A stretch of 64,000 nucleotides of DNA from Necropsobacter massiliensis (lineage in GTDB: Bacteria > Pseudomonadota > Gammaproteobacteria > Enterobacterales > Pasteurellaceae): assembly GCF_000827595.2 (NCBI RefSeq), contig NZ_LN776183.1, positions 248,001 through 312,000 on the forward strand, given 5' to 3'. A program made the translations under genes and the position numbers. Shown here piece after piece: positions 31,711 through 41,144 of this stretch; the stretch's first letter is position 1, and every line of letters begins with the position of its first letter. The notes under the pieces are model-generated. The model worked only from the letters and a program-made list of their open reading frames with translations. It had not been told where the DNA came from and ran no database searches.

Positions 31711-32841
31711 TTACAGATCAAAATCGCCGAAATCGCTGGTATCGACTTTGGAATCGATTTGACCGACAAGATAGGAACTGACTTCCACTTCTTGCGGTGC
31801 AACCTGTACGTTGTCGGAAACCAGCCACGCATTGATCCACGGAATCGGGTTGGAGCGCGCCTGAAACGGTAGCGGAAGTCCCACTGCTTGCATGCGAATA
31901 TTAGTGATATATTCCACATATTGCACCAGAATATCTTTATTCAAACCGATCATCGAACCGTCTTTAAACAGATAATCCGCCCATGCTTTTTCCTGCTCGG
32001 CTGCGGCAACGAATAAATCGTAGGCTTCCTGTTTGCATTCTTCGGCGATTTCCGCCATTTCCGGATCATCCTGACCGGCCGCCATAATGTTCAGAATATG
32101 CTGGGTGCCGGTTAAGTGTAGGGCTTCATCACGGGCGATAAATTTAATGATTTTCGCATTGCCTTCCATGAGTTGACGTTCGGCAAATGCGAAGGAACAG
32201 GCGAAAGACACATAGAAACGAATGGCTTCCAGCGCATTGACGCTCATTAAGCAAAGATAAAGCTGCTTTTTCAGATTGCGCAAAGTCACCACACATTCCT
32301 GACCGTCTACGTTGTAAGTGCCTTCTCCGTACAGACCGTACAACTGACTGTCGCGGATTAAATCGTCATAATAGGCGGAAATATCTTTTGCCCGCTTGAT
32401 GATTTCTTCATTGGTGACGATGTCGTCAAACACCACTGATGGATCATTAACGATATTGCGAATAATATGGGTGTAGGAACGGGAATGAATGGTTTCCGAA
32501 AACGTCCAAGTCTCGATCCAAGTTTCCAGTTCTGGAATGGAAACTAACGGCAGCAGCGCAACATTCGGACTGCGCCCTTGAATGGAATCAAGCAGTGTTT
32601 GATATTTTAAATTACTGATAAAGATATGTTTTTCATGCTCAGGCAAGGCGGCGTAATCAATGCGATCTTGCGATACGTCCACCTCTTCTGGTCGCCAGAA
32701 GAAAGAAAGTTGTTTTTCAATGAGCTTCTCAAAGGTTTCGTATTTCTGTTGATCGTAACGCGCCACGTTAACATTCTGACCGAAAAACATCGGTTCTTTG
32801 AGCTGATCGTTTTTGTGTTGGGAAAAGGTGGTATATGCCAT
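31711..32841 (-). CDS. nrdB: Ribonucleotide reductase class Ia, beta subunit
   Basis: Diiron/tyrosyl-radical subunit that, with NrdA, reduces ribonucleoside diphosphates. The ATG at 32841 gives 376 residues starting [19 protein letters not shown], the E. coli length and start. An upstream extension to 32928 is not family sequence. Diiron-site regions are visible: [24 protein letters not shown] (His ligand), [13 protein letters not shown] and [13 protein letters not shown]. The acidic C-terminus ([11 protein letters not shown]) is the NrdA-docking tail. No nrdA lies upstream; the next gene in that direction is hemH. Confidence 0.97.
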   Translation of the reverse strand: MAYTTFSQHKNDQLKEPMFFGQNVNVARYDQQKYETFEKLIEKQLSFFWRPEEVDVSQDRIDYAALPEHEKHIFISNLKYQTLLDSIQGRSPNVALLPLVSIPELETWIETWTFSETIHSRSYTHIIRNIVNDPSVVFDDIVTNEEIIKRAKDISAYYDDLIRDSQLYGLYGEGTYNVDGQECVVTLRNLKKQLYLCLMSVNALEAIRFYVSFACSFAFAERQLMEGNAKIIKFIARDEALHLTGTQHILNIMAAGQDDPEMAEIAEECKQEAYDLFVAAAEQEKAWADYLFKDGSMIGLNKDILVQYVEYITNIRMQAVGLPLPFQARSNPIPWINAWLVSDNVQVAPQEVEVSSYLVGQIDSKVDTSDFGDFDL

Positions 32842-33025
32842 AAAAATACCTTCAGTTGCAGTTAAGAATGGTTTGTATTCTATCATGAAAACGGCGATAT
32901 GTGATAAGCCGAAAGAGGTAGTACTCATCTTAAGTAAAATTACACCTCGCTATCCGGCTATGTATGTAGCCGGTAATTTTGGGGGCTGAGCACTGCAAGC
33001 CGTTTTTATTTAACCATAAAAGACA

Positions 33026-33991
33026 TCACAGGCGGGCGCGGATTAGCTCGGACATCATGTTTATATGTGCAGGCATCGCGTTTAATGCCGGAATGTAGTG
33101 AAACGAAATGCCGCCGTTATGGAGAAAAAGCGCGCGGTTTTCCACCTCGATTTCTTCCAGCGTTTCCAAACAATCGCTGGCAAAACCCGGGCAGATGACG
33201 GCGATTTTTTGTACGCCCTGTTGGGCTGCGATATGCTCTAATAGCTGGTCCGTATAAGGCTGTAGCCATTCTTCCCGTCCGAAACGGGATTGAAAGGATA
33301 ATCCCCATTGATTTTCCGTCAGTCCCAAACGATCCACGATTTGCAGTGCGGTTTGTCGGCAATATTGGCGATAATTATCCCCTTGACTTTCATAACGCAG
33401 CGGAATGCCGTGAAAGGAAAAAAGCAAAAACTCATCGGATTTGAACCGCACTTTTATGGATTCGACCAACGCGTTGATATAGTGCTCGTTCAGGTGGTAA
33501 GAATGAATAAACTCAAAAGGCAGGATACGACGCTGTTTTTGCAGGGCGGCGGCAAATGCGTCGAACACCGCCGCGGTGGTCGTGCTGCTGTATTGCGGAT
33601 ACAGTGGCAGCACGATGATTTTTTCCACTTGCTGTTCGGTGAGATTTTGCAGCGCCTTTTCCATGGACGGATTGCCGTAAGTCATGCCGATTTCCACCAC
33701 CGCATCGATCCGTCGGGCGGTTAAATCTTGTTGCAACGCGTGTTTTTGGGTTTCGCTGATGGCTGATAGCGGCGAGCCTTGTGCAGTCCATATCGATTGA
33801 TAGGTTTTGGCTATTCGAGCGGCGCGGCGCGGCAAAATGATCCATTTTAATAATGGCAGCCAACGCCAGCGGGGCAGATCGACTACGCGCGGATCGGTTA
33901 AAAATTGCCAGAGATATTGAGAAATTGCGTGCGGTGTTGGGGCGTCAGGTGTCCCTAAATTGGAAAGAATAATGCCGATTTTTTTATTCAT
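33026..33991 (-). CDS. hemH: Ferrochelatase
   Basis: Inserts Fe(II) into protoporphyrin IX, the final haem step. It has 321 residues. Family stretches are [13 protein letters not shown] (about 8-20), the catalytic-His motif [12 protein letters not shown] (about 189-200) and a later acidic site around [11 protein letters not shown]. The start overlaps the stop of ydiI by four bases, so ydiJ-ydiI-hemH form an operon. A nearby hairpin (32954-32973) may help end transcription. Confidence 0.96.
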   Translation of the reverse strand: MNKKIGIILSNLGTPDAPTPHAISQYLWQFLTDPRVVDLPRWRWLPLLKWIILPRRAARIAKTYQSIWTAQGSPLSAISETQKHALQQDLTARRIDAVVEIGMTYGNPSMEKALQNLTEQQVEKIIVLPLYPQYSSTTTAAVFDAFAAALQKQRRILPFEFIHSYHLNEHYINALVESIKVRFKSDEFLLFSFHGIPLRYESQGDNYRQYCRQTALQIVDRLGLTENQWGLSFQSRFGREEWLQPYTDQLLEHIAAQQGVQKIAVICPGFASDCLETLEEIEVENRALFLHNGGISFHYIPALNAMPAHINMMSELIRARL

Positions 33992-34407
33992 TGATTAACC
34001 ACGGAAACTGTTAAACGGGAACTGCAACATAGTTTATCTGTTTGATCTTTAATGTCAATTTGCCAGAATTGGGTAGATTTCCCCAACCGAATCGGAGTCG
34101 CGCGAGCGGTAACGCTGCCGGTTTTGACCGGGCGCAGATGACTGGCGTTAATTTCTAAACCGACCACGCCGTAAGGCTCGTCAACGCAGCAAAAAGCGGC
34201 CATTGAAGCCACTGTTTCAGCGAGGGCGGCGGAAATGCCACCATGCAAGAATCCCATCGGTTGAGTGGTGCGCCGATCCACCGGCATGGTCGCTTCCAGC
34301 CAGTTATCGCCCTGCGCACTGAATAGGATACCGAGATGAGCGACAGCGCAATGCGCGTTCATTTGATTAAGTTGTTGTAATGTCAGTGCTTTTTTCCAAA
34401 TTGTCAT
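33988..34407 (-). CDS. ydiI: Hotdog-fold acyl-CoA thioesterase (YdiI/MenI-like)
   Basis: 139-residue thioesterase. The ATG at 34407 ([16 protein letters not shown]) overlaps the ydiJ stop by four bases and is much better than the 34509 start, which lies inside ydiJ. The hotdog/PaaI signature [20 protein letters not shown] (about 48-67) contains the catalytic Glu. E. coli YdiI hydrolyses DHNA-CoA in menaquinone synthesis and other acyl-CoAs. The same substrate here is inference. Confidence 0.92.
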   Translation of the reverse strand: MTIWKKALTLQQLNQMNAHCAVAHLGILFSAQGDNWLEATMPVDRRTTQPMGFLHGGISAALAETVASMAAFCCVDEPYGVVGLEINASHLRPVKTGSVTARATPIRLGKSTQFWQIDIKDQTDKLCCSSRLTVSVVNQ

Positions 34408-37400
34408 ACTGATTTCAATATCCCTAATAATGCTTGTAGCGGATGTTTCGGCTGCCAGTGCTGCATACGTTTGACCTGGCTGCGACAGGAATAGCCAGTA
34501 ACCAGACAACGTTCGGGGGCTTTACCTTCCAGTTTTTTCGCCCATGACACGGCATAAATGGTTTTGGACATTTCAAGATGCTGGGTTTCGTGTCCGAAAG
34601 TCCCCGCCATACCGCAGCAGCCGACAGTTTCGGTGTGCAGCTGTTGCCCGAAGGCGGAAAAAATTTGCTGCCATTCCTGCGGGCTGTTCGGCATTGCGGT
34701 GGTTTCCGTGCAGTGTGGAAACAGATACCACGGCTGTGAGAAAGTGCGGTCATGTTTAGTTAAATTTTTGACCGCACTTTGTAATTTCTCGCTGTGCAAT
34801 TGAGTGTACAGCCATTCATGCGCGGTCATTACCTGAAAATCGCCCCGTTCGCGTCCGAGCACCTCGTGATATTCATCACGATAGGAAAGCACAATGGCAG
34901 GATCGACACCGATTAGCGGCAGACCGGTTGTTGCCATGCGGTTTAAAAATTCCGCCTGATTTTTAGCGGTTTTGGCAAAACGTGCCAGAAAACCTTTAAT
35001 ATGCTGCGCTTTACCGTTCGGTTTAAATGGCAGCAGAATCGGTTTATAACCTAATTGACGACAAAGCTCGACAAAATCAGCCACCACTTTCGCATCATAA
35101 AAAGAGGTGAATGGATCCTGTACTATCAGCAATACATCCTGTTTTTCTGACGCACTCAACGCCTCAAGCTGTTCCAGCGAGTAGCCCTGATAACCGATTT
35201 CTACCAATTGTTGCTGTAGTGTCGGCGTGCTGAGCAATGGTAAATCCGTCATGCCCAGTAACTTTTCGGCAAGCGGTCGGCTGATATCGGCAGCGGTAAA
35301 AAAGTTGAAAAACTTCGGCGCTTTTGACATCCAAGGCGCGACGAATTCTACATTGGAGACTACATAATCTTTCAGCGGGCGCAAATAGCGCTGATGATAA
35401 AAATACAGAAATTTAGTCCGGAATGTCGGTACGTCGATTTTTATCGGGCATTGGCTGGCACAGGCTTTACATGCCAGACAGGTGTCCATCGCCGCTTTGA
35501 CTTCATGAGAAAAATCATATTCGCCGCGGCGTTTTTGCAGGCTGTTACGTACTCGTTGTACCAGATCCGTGAGTTTTACTTCACTGCGGCGGAAGTCCAG
35601 CTGCTCCGGATGCACGTTCGCATTTGCCATTAGTCGTAGCCATTCGCGCACCATCGCCGCCCGCCCTTTTGGCGAATAAACCCGGTTTTTACTCACTTTC
35701 ATCGACGGGCACATGATGCTGTGTTCATCAAAGTTAAAACACAATCCGTTGCCGTTGCAATTCATCGCGCCGGAAAAGGCGTCCCGCATTTGAATCGGAA
35801 TTTGACGATCCTGATCGGCGCGCATGGGCGAAAGGATTGTGTAAAGCTGCTGTTCGTTTTCCAGTGGGGTACAGATTTTGCCCGGATTTAAACGGTTATG
35901 TGGGTCAAACAGGAATTTAATGTAGCGCAGTTCCCGCCATAATTCCGGCGTAAAGAAAGTTTCGCCGTACTGAGAACGCATGCCTTTGCCATGTTCGCCC
36001 CAGATTAAGCCGCCATATTTATGTGTCAGCGCCGCCACTTGGTCGGAGATTTGTTTAAATAACACAACCTGCTGTTTATCGCAGAGATCCAGTGCTGGGC
36101 GGACATGCAGTACGCCGGCGTCCACATGCCCGAACATGCCGTATTGCAGTTGATGACTATCCAGCAAGGCACGGAATTCACTGATATAGTCTGCTAGATG
36201 CTGCGGCGGTACGCAGGTATCTTCTACAAAAGGAATTGGTTTGGCGGCACCTTGTGTATTACCCAATAGCCCCACCGCCTTTTTGCGCATGGCGTAAATA
36301 CGCTCAATTGAGGCTAAATCGTCACAGATCTGATAGCCGATAATGCCGTCTTGCCCGGCGGCGATTTTTTCATCCAGACGAGTGCATAATTGCGCGACCT
36401 GCGCGTCGATAAGATGTTTATGATTTCCGGCATATTCCACAATATTTAAGCCGAGAATTGGCTTATGCTGATCTTCATGGAGCAATTCACGCACAGAATG
36501 CCAGATAATATCCTGTTTCGCCAGATTCAGCACCTTGCTGTCCACGGTTTCCACCGATAACGCGTCGGCTTTCAGCATCAAAGGCGCATTACGCAGCGCG
36601 GCATCAAAGGAATCGTATTTAATATTAATCAGGGTACGACATTGCGGAATCGGGGTCAGATCTAATGTAGCTTCGCAAATAAATGCCAGCGATCCTTCGG
36701 AACCAGTAAGAATCCGGCTGAGATTGAATTCAGATTGATCGGCGTTAAACACGTTTTTTAAATCGTAACCGGTCAAAAAGCGATTTAACTGGGGTAAATC
36801 GTTTAGAATCGTTTGGCGTTTTTCTGTACAACGTTGAAATATTTCCCGATGCAATGTTTTGCTTAGGGCGCTTTGCGGCTGTTGGGCAAGATTGTCTAAG
36901 AATGCCTCACTTTTGATCGCAGCGGTATCTAAGATTTCGCCGTTAATCAGCACGCTACGCAAAGCTAAAACATGATCGGAGGTCTTACCATATTTTAACG
37001 ATCCCTGCCCGGAGGCATCGGTATTAATCATTCCACCTAAAGTTGCGCGGTTGCTGGTGGACAGTTCCGGCGCAAAAAACAAGCCGTAAGGTTTTAAAAA
37101 ACGATTAAGCTGATCTTTTACCACACCTGCCTGCACTTTTACCCAGCGTTGTTCTACATTCAGTTCCAGAATTCGAGTCATATGGCGGGAAAGATCAACA
37201 ATAATGTTGTGATTAATCGCCTGCCCGTTGGTGCCTGTGCCGCCACCGCGCGGTGTGAATGTCAACGACAGGTATTTTTCCTGCTGTGCCAGCTTGGTAA
37301 TCCGCACCACATCCGCGGTGCTTTTGGGAAACACAATGGCTTGCGGCAGTTGCTGATACACGCTGTTATCCGTCGCCAGACTGAGGCGGTCGGCATAATT

Positions 37401-37499
37401 TTCGGCAATATCACCTTCAAAATGTTGGTTTTTCAGATCTTGCAGATAATCGGAAATCAGAGGATTCTGTTGAGGAATGTCTTTTAAGCGAGGTAGCAT
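34404..37499 (-). CDS. ydiJ: YdiJ-type FAD/Fe-S oxidoreductase (probable D-2-hydroxyglutarate dehydrogenase)
   Basis: 1031-residue cytoplasmic or membrane-associated flavoprotein. The N-terminal FAD-binding domain has FTPRGGGTGTNGQA (about 82-95) and a TSNRATLGGMINTDASGQG stretch. The FAD-oxidase C-terminal domain follows (about 300-550). A 4Fe-4S motif CLACKACASQCPI is at about 675, and a C-terminal CCG-type domain ends with VGCCGMAGTFGHE (about 965). E. coli YdiJ has been reported as a D-2-hydroxyglutarate dehydrogenase. Substrate here is by homology. First gene of ydiJ-ydiI-hemH. Confidence 0.93.
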   Translation of the reverse strand: MLPRLKDIPQQNPLISDYLQDLKNQHFEGDIAENYADRLSLATDNSVYQQLPQAIVFPKSTADVVRITKLAQQEKYLSLTFTPRGGGTGTNGQAINHNIIVDLSRHMTRILELNVEQRWVKVQAGVVKDQLNRFLKPYGLFFAPELSTSNRATLGGMINTDASGQGSLKYGKTSDHVLALRSVLINGEILDTAAIKSEAFLDNLAQQPQSALSKTLHREIFQRCTEKRQTILNDLPQLNRFLTGYDLKNVFNADQSEFNLSRILTGSEGSLAFICEATLDLTPIPQCRTLINIKYDSFDAALRNAPLMLKADALSVETVDSKVLNLAKQDIIWHSVRELLHEDQHKPILGLNIVEYAGNHKHLIDAQVAQLCTRLDEKIAAGQDGIIGYQICDDLASIERIYAMRKKAVGLLGNTQGAAKPIPFVEDTCVPPQHLADYISEFRALLDSHQLQYGMFGHVDAGVLHVRPALDLCDKQQVVLFKQISDQVAALTHKYGGLIWGEHGKGMRSQYGETFFTPELWRELRYIKFLFDPHNRLNPGKICTPLENEQQLYTILSPMRADQDRQIPIQMRDAFSGAMNCNGNGLCFNFDEHSIMCPSMKVSKNRVYSPKGRAAMVREWLRLMANANVHPEQLDFRRSEVKLTDLVQRVRNSLQKRRGEYDFSHEVKAAMDTCLACKACASQCPIKIDVPTFRTKFLYFYHQRYLRPLKDYVVSNVEFVAPWMSKAPKFFNFFTAADISRPLAEKLLGMTDLPLLSTPTLQQQLVEIGYQGYSLEQLEALSASEKQDVLLIVQDPFTSFYDAKVVADFVELCRQLGYKPILLPFKPNGKAQHIKGFLARFAKTAKNQAEFLNRMATTGLPLIGVDPAIVLSYRDEYHEVLGRERGDFQVMTAHEWLYTQLHSEKLQSAVKNLTKHDRTFSQPWYLFPHCTETTAMPNSPQEWQQIFSAFGQQLHTETVGCCGMAGTFGHETQHLEMSKTIYAVSWAKKLEGKAPERCLVTGYSCRSQVKRMQHWQPKHPLQALLGILKSV
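34741..34780. repeat. Inverted uptake-signal pair inside ydiJ
   Basis: A 12-base perfect inverted repeat, AAAGTGCGGTCA (34741-34752) and TGACCGCACTTT (34769-34780), lies within the coding sequence, encoding part of a linker near SAVKNLTKHDRTF. Confidence 0.9.
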
Positions 37500-37880
37500 T
37501 TTATTACTCTTGAATATCGTAAAGCAGAAAGTCGGGTCGTTGAAAACGACCAGATTTTAGCATAGATAACCGGTTAAGTTAGAAAATTTTTGCCCTTTCG
37601 TATAAATGGATAAAAGTGCGGTCTAATTTTGTCTCAGACTTCGTATGAAGTTTGCAGTAATAACGGAAAAAGTTCAAAAAATAATCTATTTTACGGTTTG
37701 ATTGTTTGTTTTTTGAGCTAAAAGAGGAAAAAGGGTTTGATTTTATGTTTTTTCGGAACGATAATGTATCCACTTTTGAGCGATTCTTCGAGTAAGTCGT
37801 AAGAAAAATCGGTTAATCAAAAGGAAGAGGAGTGGTTTTCTGCCCCTTAGGTTGATACAAACCTTAGACCGTATAAACTA

Positions 37881-37931
37881 AAAAAAGTTTATTCTTTTAT
37901 AAAAAAGTTTGTTTTTTTATAAAAAGGGTTT
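37881..37931 (+). repeat. 20-base A/T-rich tandem repeat, 2.5 copies, at the ompA promoter
   Basis: Units begin at 37881, 37901 and 37921 and share AAAAAAGTTT...TTTTAT. The 20-base period is about two helical turns, so the A-tracts are in phase, suggesting bent DNA or UP elements. Confidence 0.7.
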
Positions 37932-37936
37932 AAGAT
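37909..37936 (+). promoter_or_regulatory. Candidate ompA promoter
   Basis: TTGTTT (37909-37914), 16 bases, TAAGAT (37931-37936). A start near 37943 gives a leader of about 85 bases, similar in style to the long stable leader of enteric ompA. Confidence 0.45.
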
Positions 37937-38028
37937 CAAATAACACTAAATCGTGTTTAGGTTTCAGCTAGATTTAGATGGAACTTTAATTTTTAATATT
38001 ATTGATGACTAAATAGAGGATCATCCAA

Positions 38029-39096
38029 ATGAAAAAAACTGCAATCGCATTAGCAATCGCTGGCTTAGCAGCAGCTTCGGTAGCACAAGCAGCTCCACAA
38101 GCAAATACTTTCTACGCTGGTGCAAAAGCTGGTTGGGCATCTTTCCACGATGGTTATACACAAGTCGAAGAAGCAGGTTACGGTTATTTACGTAACTCAG
38201 TAACTTACGGTGTATTCGGTGGTTACCAAATTCTTAACCAAGACAACTTAGGTTTAGCGGTTGAATTAGGCTACGATGATTTCGGTCGTGCTAAATTACG
38301 TAAAGAAGGTGTTACTATTGCTAAACATACTAACCATGGTGCACACTTGAGCTTAAAAGGTAGCTACGAAGTGTTAGAAGGTTTAGATGTTTACGGTCGT
38401 GTTGGCGCAGCTTTAGTTCGTTCTGACTATAAATTCAAAAAAGGTGAAGAAGTCAGCTCTATCGGTGACAGCGACAACTTAGTTCGTAACCACAGCTTGA
38501 AAGTTTCTCCTGTATTCGCAGCCGGTGTTGAGTACAGTCTACCATCATTACCAGAATTAGCATTACGTCTTGAATATCAATGGGTTAACAGCGTTGGTAA
38601 ATTAGAAGACGCTAATGGTAACCGTGTTGACTATACACCTTGGATCGGTTCTGTAACCGCTGGCTTATCTTACCGTTTCGGTCAGGGTGCTGCACCGATT
38701 GCTGCGCCTGAAATCGTAAGCAAAACATTCTCTTTGAATTCAGACGTTACTTTCGGCTTCAACAAAGCGAACTTAAAACCTGAAGCACAGGGCGTGTTAG
38801 ACGGTATCTACGGTGAAATCGCTCAATTGAACGCACCGCAGGTTGCAGTTGCAGGTTATACTGACCGTATCGGTTCCGAAGCTTACAACTTAAAATTATC
38901 CCAACGTCGTGCTGATACTGTAGCTAACTACTTAGTATCTAAAGGCGTTGCTCAGAATGCAATTTCTGCAACAGGTTACGGTAAAGCTAACCCTGTAACA
39001 GGCAACAAATGTGATTCCGTTAAAGCGCGTAAAGCGTTAATCGCATGTTTAGCTGACGACCGTCGTGTAGAAATCGCTGTTAAAGGTAACAAATAA
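38029..39096 (+). CDS. ompA: OmpA-family outer-membrane protein (P5-like)
   Basis: Major outer-membrane protein of 355 residues linking the outer membrane to peptidoglycan. The signal peptide (1-21, ending AQA) is followed by an 8-stranded barrel (about 22-205, starting ANTFYAGAKAGWASFHDG). A short Ala/Pro hinge (about 220-230) leads to the OmpA C-terminal domain, with NKANLKPEAQGVLDG and the peptidoglycan-binding stretch GYTDRIGSEAYNLKLSQRRAD. Codon use is strongly biased (TTA for Leu, CGT for Arg, GGT for Gly) compared with its neighbours, indicating very high expression. Haemophilus calls this P5. Confidence 0.97.
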   Translation: MKKTAIALAIAGLAAASVAQAAPQANTFYAGAKAGWASFHDGYTQVEEAGYGYLRNSVTYGVFGGYQILNQDNLGLAVELGYDDFGRAKLRKEGVTIAKHTNHGAHLSLKGSYEVLEGLDVYGRVGAALVRSDYKFKKGEEVSSIGDSDNLVRNHSLKVSPVFAAGVEYSLPSLPELALRLEYQWVNSVGKLEDANGNRVDYTPWIGSVTAGLSYRFGQGAAPIAAPEIVSKTFSLNSDVTFGFNKANLKPEAQGVLDGIYGEIAQLNAPQVAVAGYTDRIGSEAYNLKLSQRRADTVANYLVSKGVAQNAISATGYGKANPVTGNKCDSVKARKALIACLADDRRVEIAVKGNK

Positions 39097-39126
39097 TTCT
39101 TTGTTAATACTTTAATGAACTGATTA

Positions 39127-39156
39127 AAAAGACCTAAACGTAAGTTTAGGTCTTTT
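39127..39156 (+). terminator. Rho-independent terminator of ompA
   Basis: A 13-base perfect stem, AAAAGACCTAAAC (39127-39139) with GTTTAGGTCTTTT (39144-39156), GTAA loop. Confidence 0.9.
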
Positions 39157-39236
39157 GTCGTCTAATAAGGGAGCGGATTAATGCTCCCGAAGATGAAAAT
39201 TAACACATGCCTCTAATTGGTATAAGGAACTATAAA

Positions 39237-39818
39237 ATGAAAAAATGGTTAGTCGTGATTCTTGTTGTCATTGTTGCGGGTTTTACTTTAATGAGCAGCT
39301 ATAACGGTCTGGTTCAGGCGGAAGAAAAAATCGACTCGGTTTGGGCGAACGTGGAATCGCAATATCAGCGTCGCGCGGATTTAATCCCGAATTTAGTCAA
39401 TACGGTGAAAGGTCAGGCAAATTTTGAGCAGGAAACCTTAACTAAAGTGATTGAAGCGCGGGCGAAAGCGAGCCAGACCAAAATCGATCCGAGCAATATG
39501 ACAGAAGAACAGCTGGCACAATTCCAGCAGGAACAAAATAATGTCGGTTCCGCGCTGTCACGTTTACTGGTTACAGTAGAAAAATATCCGGAGTTAAAAG
39601 CACATGACGGCTTTATGAATTTACAGTCTCAGTTGGAAGGAACCGAGAACCGCATTAATGTCGCTCGAAATGCGTTCAATAGCGCCGCACGTGAATATAA
39701 TCAAAAAGTGCGTCAGTTCCCGACTAAATTGGCCGCAATGATTTTGGGCTTTAAAGAAAAACCTTACTTTAAGTCCGCCGCCGGTTCGGAAAATGCGCCG
39801 GTAGTCAGTTTTAACTAA
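39237..39818 (+). CDS. lemA: LemA family protein
   Basis: 193-residue membrane-anchored protein with the N-terminus outside and one helix (about 3-20, LVVILVVIVAGFTLM). The LemA signature EEKIDSVWANVESQYQRRADLIPNLVNTVKG (two parts, about 30-60) and the tail RQFPTKLAAMILGFKEKPYF are clear. The ATG at 39237 follows AAGGAAC; an in-frame start at 39207 lacks one. LemA is often encoded with TPM-domain proteins, as here. Molecular role unknown. Confidence 0.94.
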   Translation: MKKWLVVILVVIVAGFTLMSSYNGLVQAEEKIDSVWANVESQYQRRADLIPNLVNTVKGQANFEQETLTKVIEARAKASQTKIDPSNMTEEQLAQFQQEQNNVGSALSRLLVTVEKYPELKAHDGFMNLQSQLEGTENRINVARNAFNSAAREYNQKVRQFPTKLAAMILGFKEKPYFKSAAGSENAPVVSFN

Positions 39819-39821
39819 AAT

Positions 39822-40283
39822 ATGGTTGACATTATGCCGTTATTTTCAAGAATTCCCTTTGCTAAACAGCAGATTGAGGATGCGATAGCACACCTTGAAT
39901 CACAAACGTCGGCGGAATTACGGGTTTATATCGAACGTTATATGAGCGATTGCGACGAGGGTTGTTCGGTTGTCGAACGGGCGTTGCGGGTTTTTGAGCA
40001 GCTGGAAATGCACGCCACACAAGCGCGCAACGGCGTATTGATTTATATTGCGTATAAGGATCATCGGTGTGCGGTGATTGGTGATTCAGGAATTCATCAG
40101 TATGTTGGCGAAGATTTCTGGCAACAACAATGTACTTTGATGACGGCGGATTTCAAGCAGCATCGTTATACCGACGGCGTAGTTCACTGTATTCGGCGTA
40201 TCGCCGAGAAACTGGCGGCGCATTTTCCGATTCAGCCGGACGATAGCAATGAATTGGATAATGAGGTGATCATTCATGATTAA
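39822..40283 (+). CDS. TPM-domain protein without signal peptide
   Basis: 153-residue protein with a TPM (TLP18.3/Psb32/MOLO-1) domain: SAELRVYIERYM, GVLIYIAYKDHRCAVIGDSGIHQYVG and a C-terminal helix. Unlike its neighbour at 40276 it has no signal peptide or membrane helix, so it is predicted cytoplasmic. Starts at 39822 or 39834 are both possible; neither has a clear ribosome site, consistent with coupling to lemA (3 bases upstream). The end overlaps the next gene by 8 bases. Function unknown. Confidence 0.85.
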   Translation: MVDIMPLFSRIPFAKQQIEDAIAHLESQTSAELRVYIERYMSDCDEGCSVVERALRVFEQLEMHATQARNGVLIYIAYKDHRCAVIGDSGIHQYVGEDFWQQQCTLMTADFKQHRYTDGVVHCIRRIAEKLAAHFPIQPDDSNELDNEVIIHD

Positions 40284-41061
40284 ACTGATGCAAAGTGCGG
40301 TGGTTTTTTTCTGTGTTTTACTAAGCTTTGCAGCTTCGGCTGTAAACTTTCCCGCCGCACCGAACCCGTTTCGCTATGTGAATGATTATACCAATCGTTT
40401 AAGCGCGAGTGAAAAGCAGCAACTGGAAAACAAACTGATTGCCTATTCGCAGGAAACCAGCTCGCAAATCGCCGTAGTGCTGATTCCCACCACTGGTGAC
40501 TATGATATCGCGCAGTATGCCTTTGAGCTGGGGGATAAATGGGGCATCGGGCGCAAACAGCTGAATAACGGCGTATTAATGCTGATTGCAGTTAATGATC
40601 GTAAAATTTTTATTGCTACCGGGCAAGGGTTGGAAGGTGTATTGCCGGATGCCTTTTTGTCGCAGACTATCCGCAGTGTTATCACACCGCAGTTTAAGCA
40701 GGGCAATTATGCCCGCGGAATCAGCAACGGTCTGGATAACATTATCGCCGCCAGCAAGGGTGAATTTGCCCCCGAGTCGCAGCAGCAAAATGATATGGGC
40801 GAATATATTCCTTTTATTATGATTACGATCTTTGTGCTGATTGTTATTTTCGGTGAAATACAGTGGCGCAAAACCCCTTATATCAGCCCAACCAATAACC
40901 ATGGCGGGCAGATACTGCGTCGGCAGTCCACTATTGGGCGGCGTCATAACCGCAGTATCGGTGGTGGATTCGGCAGCGGCGGTGGCGGATTTGGCGGAAG
41001 TTCCGGAGGCGGCTTCGGCGGTGGTGGATTTGGCGGCGGCGGTGCTGGCGGCAGCTGGTAA
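40276..41061 (+). CDS. TPM-domain membrane protein, YgcG-like
   Basis: 261 residues: signal peptide (about 1-23, ending ASA), an extracytoplasmic TPM domain (about 30-160, with VNDYTNRLSASEKQQLE, SSQIAVVLIPTTGDYDIAQYA and RKIFIATGQGLEGVLPD), one membrane helix (about 176-192), then a basic tail. It ends in a Gly/Phe-rich low-complexity segment (about 225-261) with repeated GGGGFGG-like units ending GGSW. Last gene of lemA-TPM-TPM. A role with LemA in envelope quality control is conjecture. Confidence 0.88.
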   Translation: MIKLMQSAVVFFCVLLSFAASAVNFPAAPNPFRYVNDYTNRLSASEKQQLENKLIAYSQETSSQIAVVLIPTTGDYDIAQYAFELGDKWGIGRKQLNNGVLMLIAVNDRKIFIATGQGLEGVLPDAFLSQTIRSVITPQFKQGNYARGISNGLDNIIAASKGEFAPESQQQNDMGEYIPFIMITIFVLIVIFGEIQWRKTPYISPTNNHGGQILRRQSTIGRRHNRSIGGGFGSGGGGFGGSSGGGFGGGGFGGGGAGGSW

Positions 41062-41144
41062 TAGTTGATTATGCCGGTCGGATTATTGGTATCTGGCGGA
41101 GCTTATGTTACAATCAGCGCACTTCATTATATACGAGGACGATT

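Larger units (their letters stand above)
37500..38028. other. ydiJ-ompA intergenic region
   Basis: 529 bases without a convincing gene. It holds a small hairpin in the ydiJ leader (GGTCGTT/AACGACC, 37535-37551), an uptake signal near 37614, AT-rich phased repeats (37881-37931) and the ompA promoter and long leader. A 64-codon minus-strand frame (37579-37773) has low-complexity composition, no recognisable domain and no good ribosome site. Confidence 0.7.

Noticed and set aside
32935-32980. Hairpin CCGGCTA/TAGCCGG between nrdB and hemH as a riboswitch or NrdR site
   Set aside because: A simple stem without the NrdR box sequence; more likely part of hemH transcript end, and even that is weak.
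37579-37773. 64-codon minus-strand open frame between ydiJ and ompA
   Set aside because: Low-complexity Lys/Phe/Ser sequence, no ribosome site or domain, contains an uptake signal.
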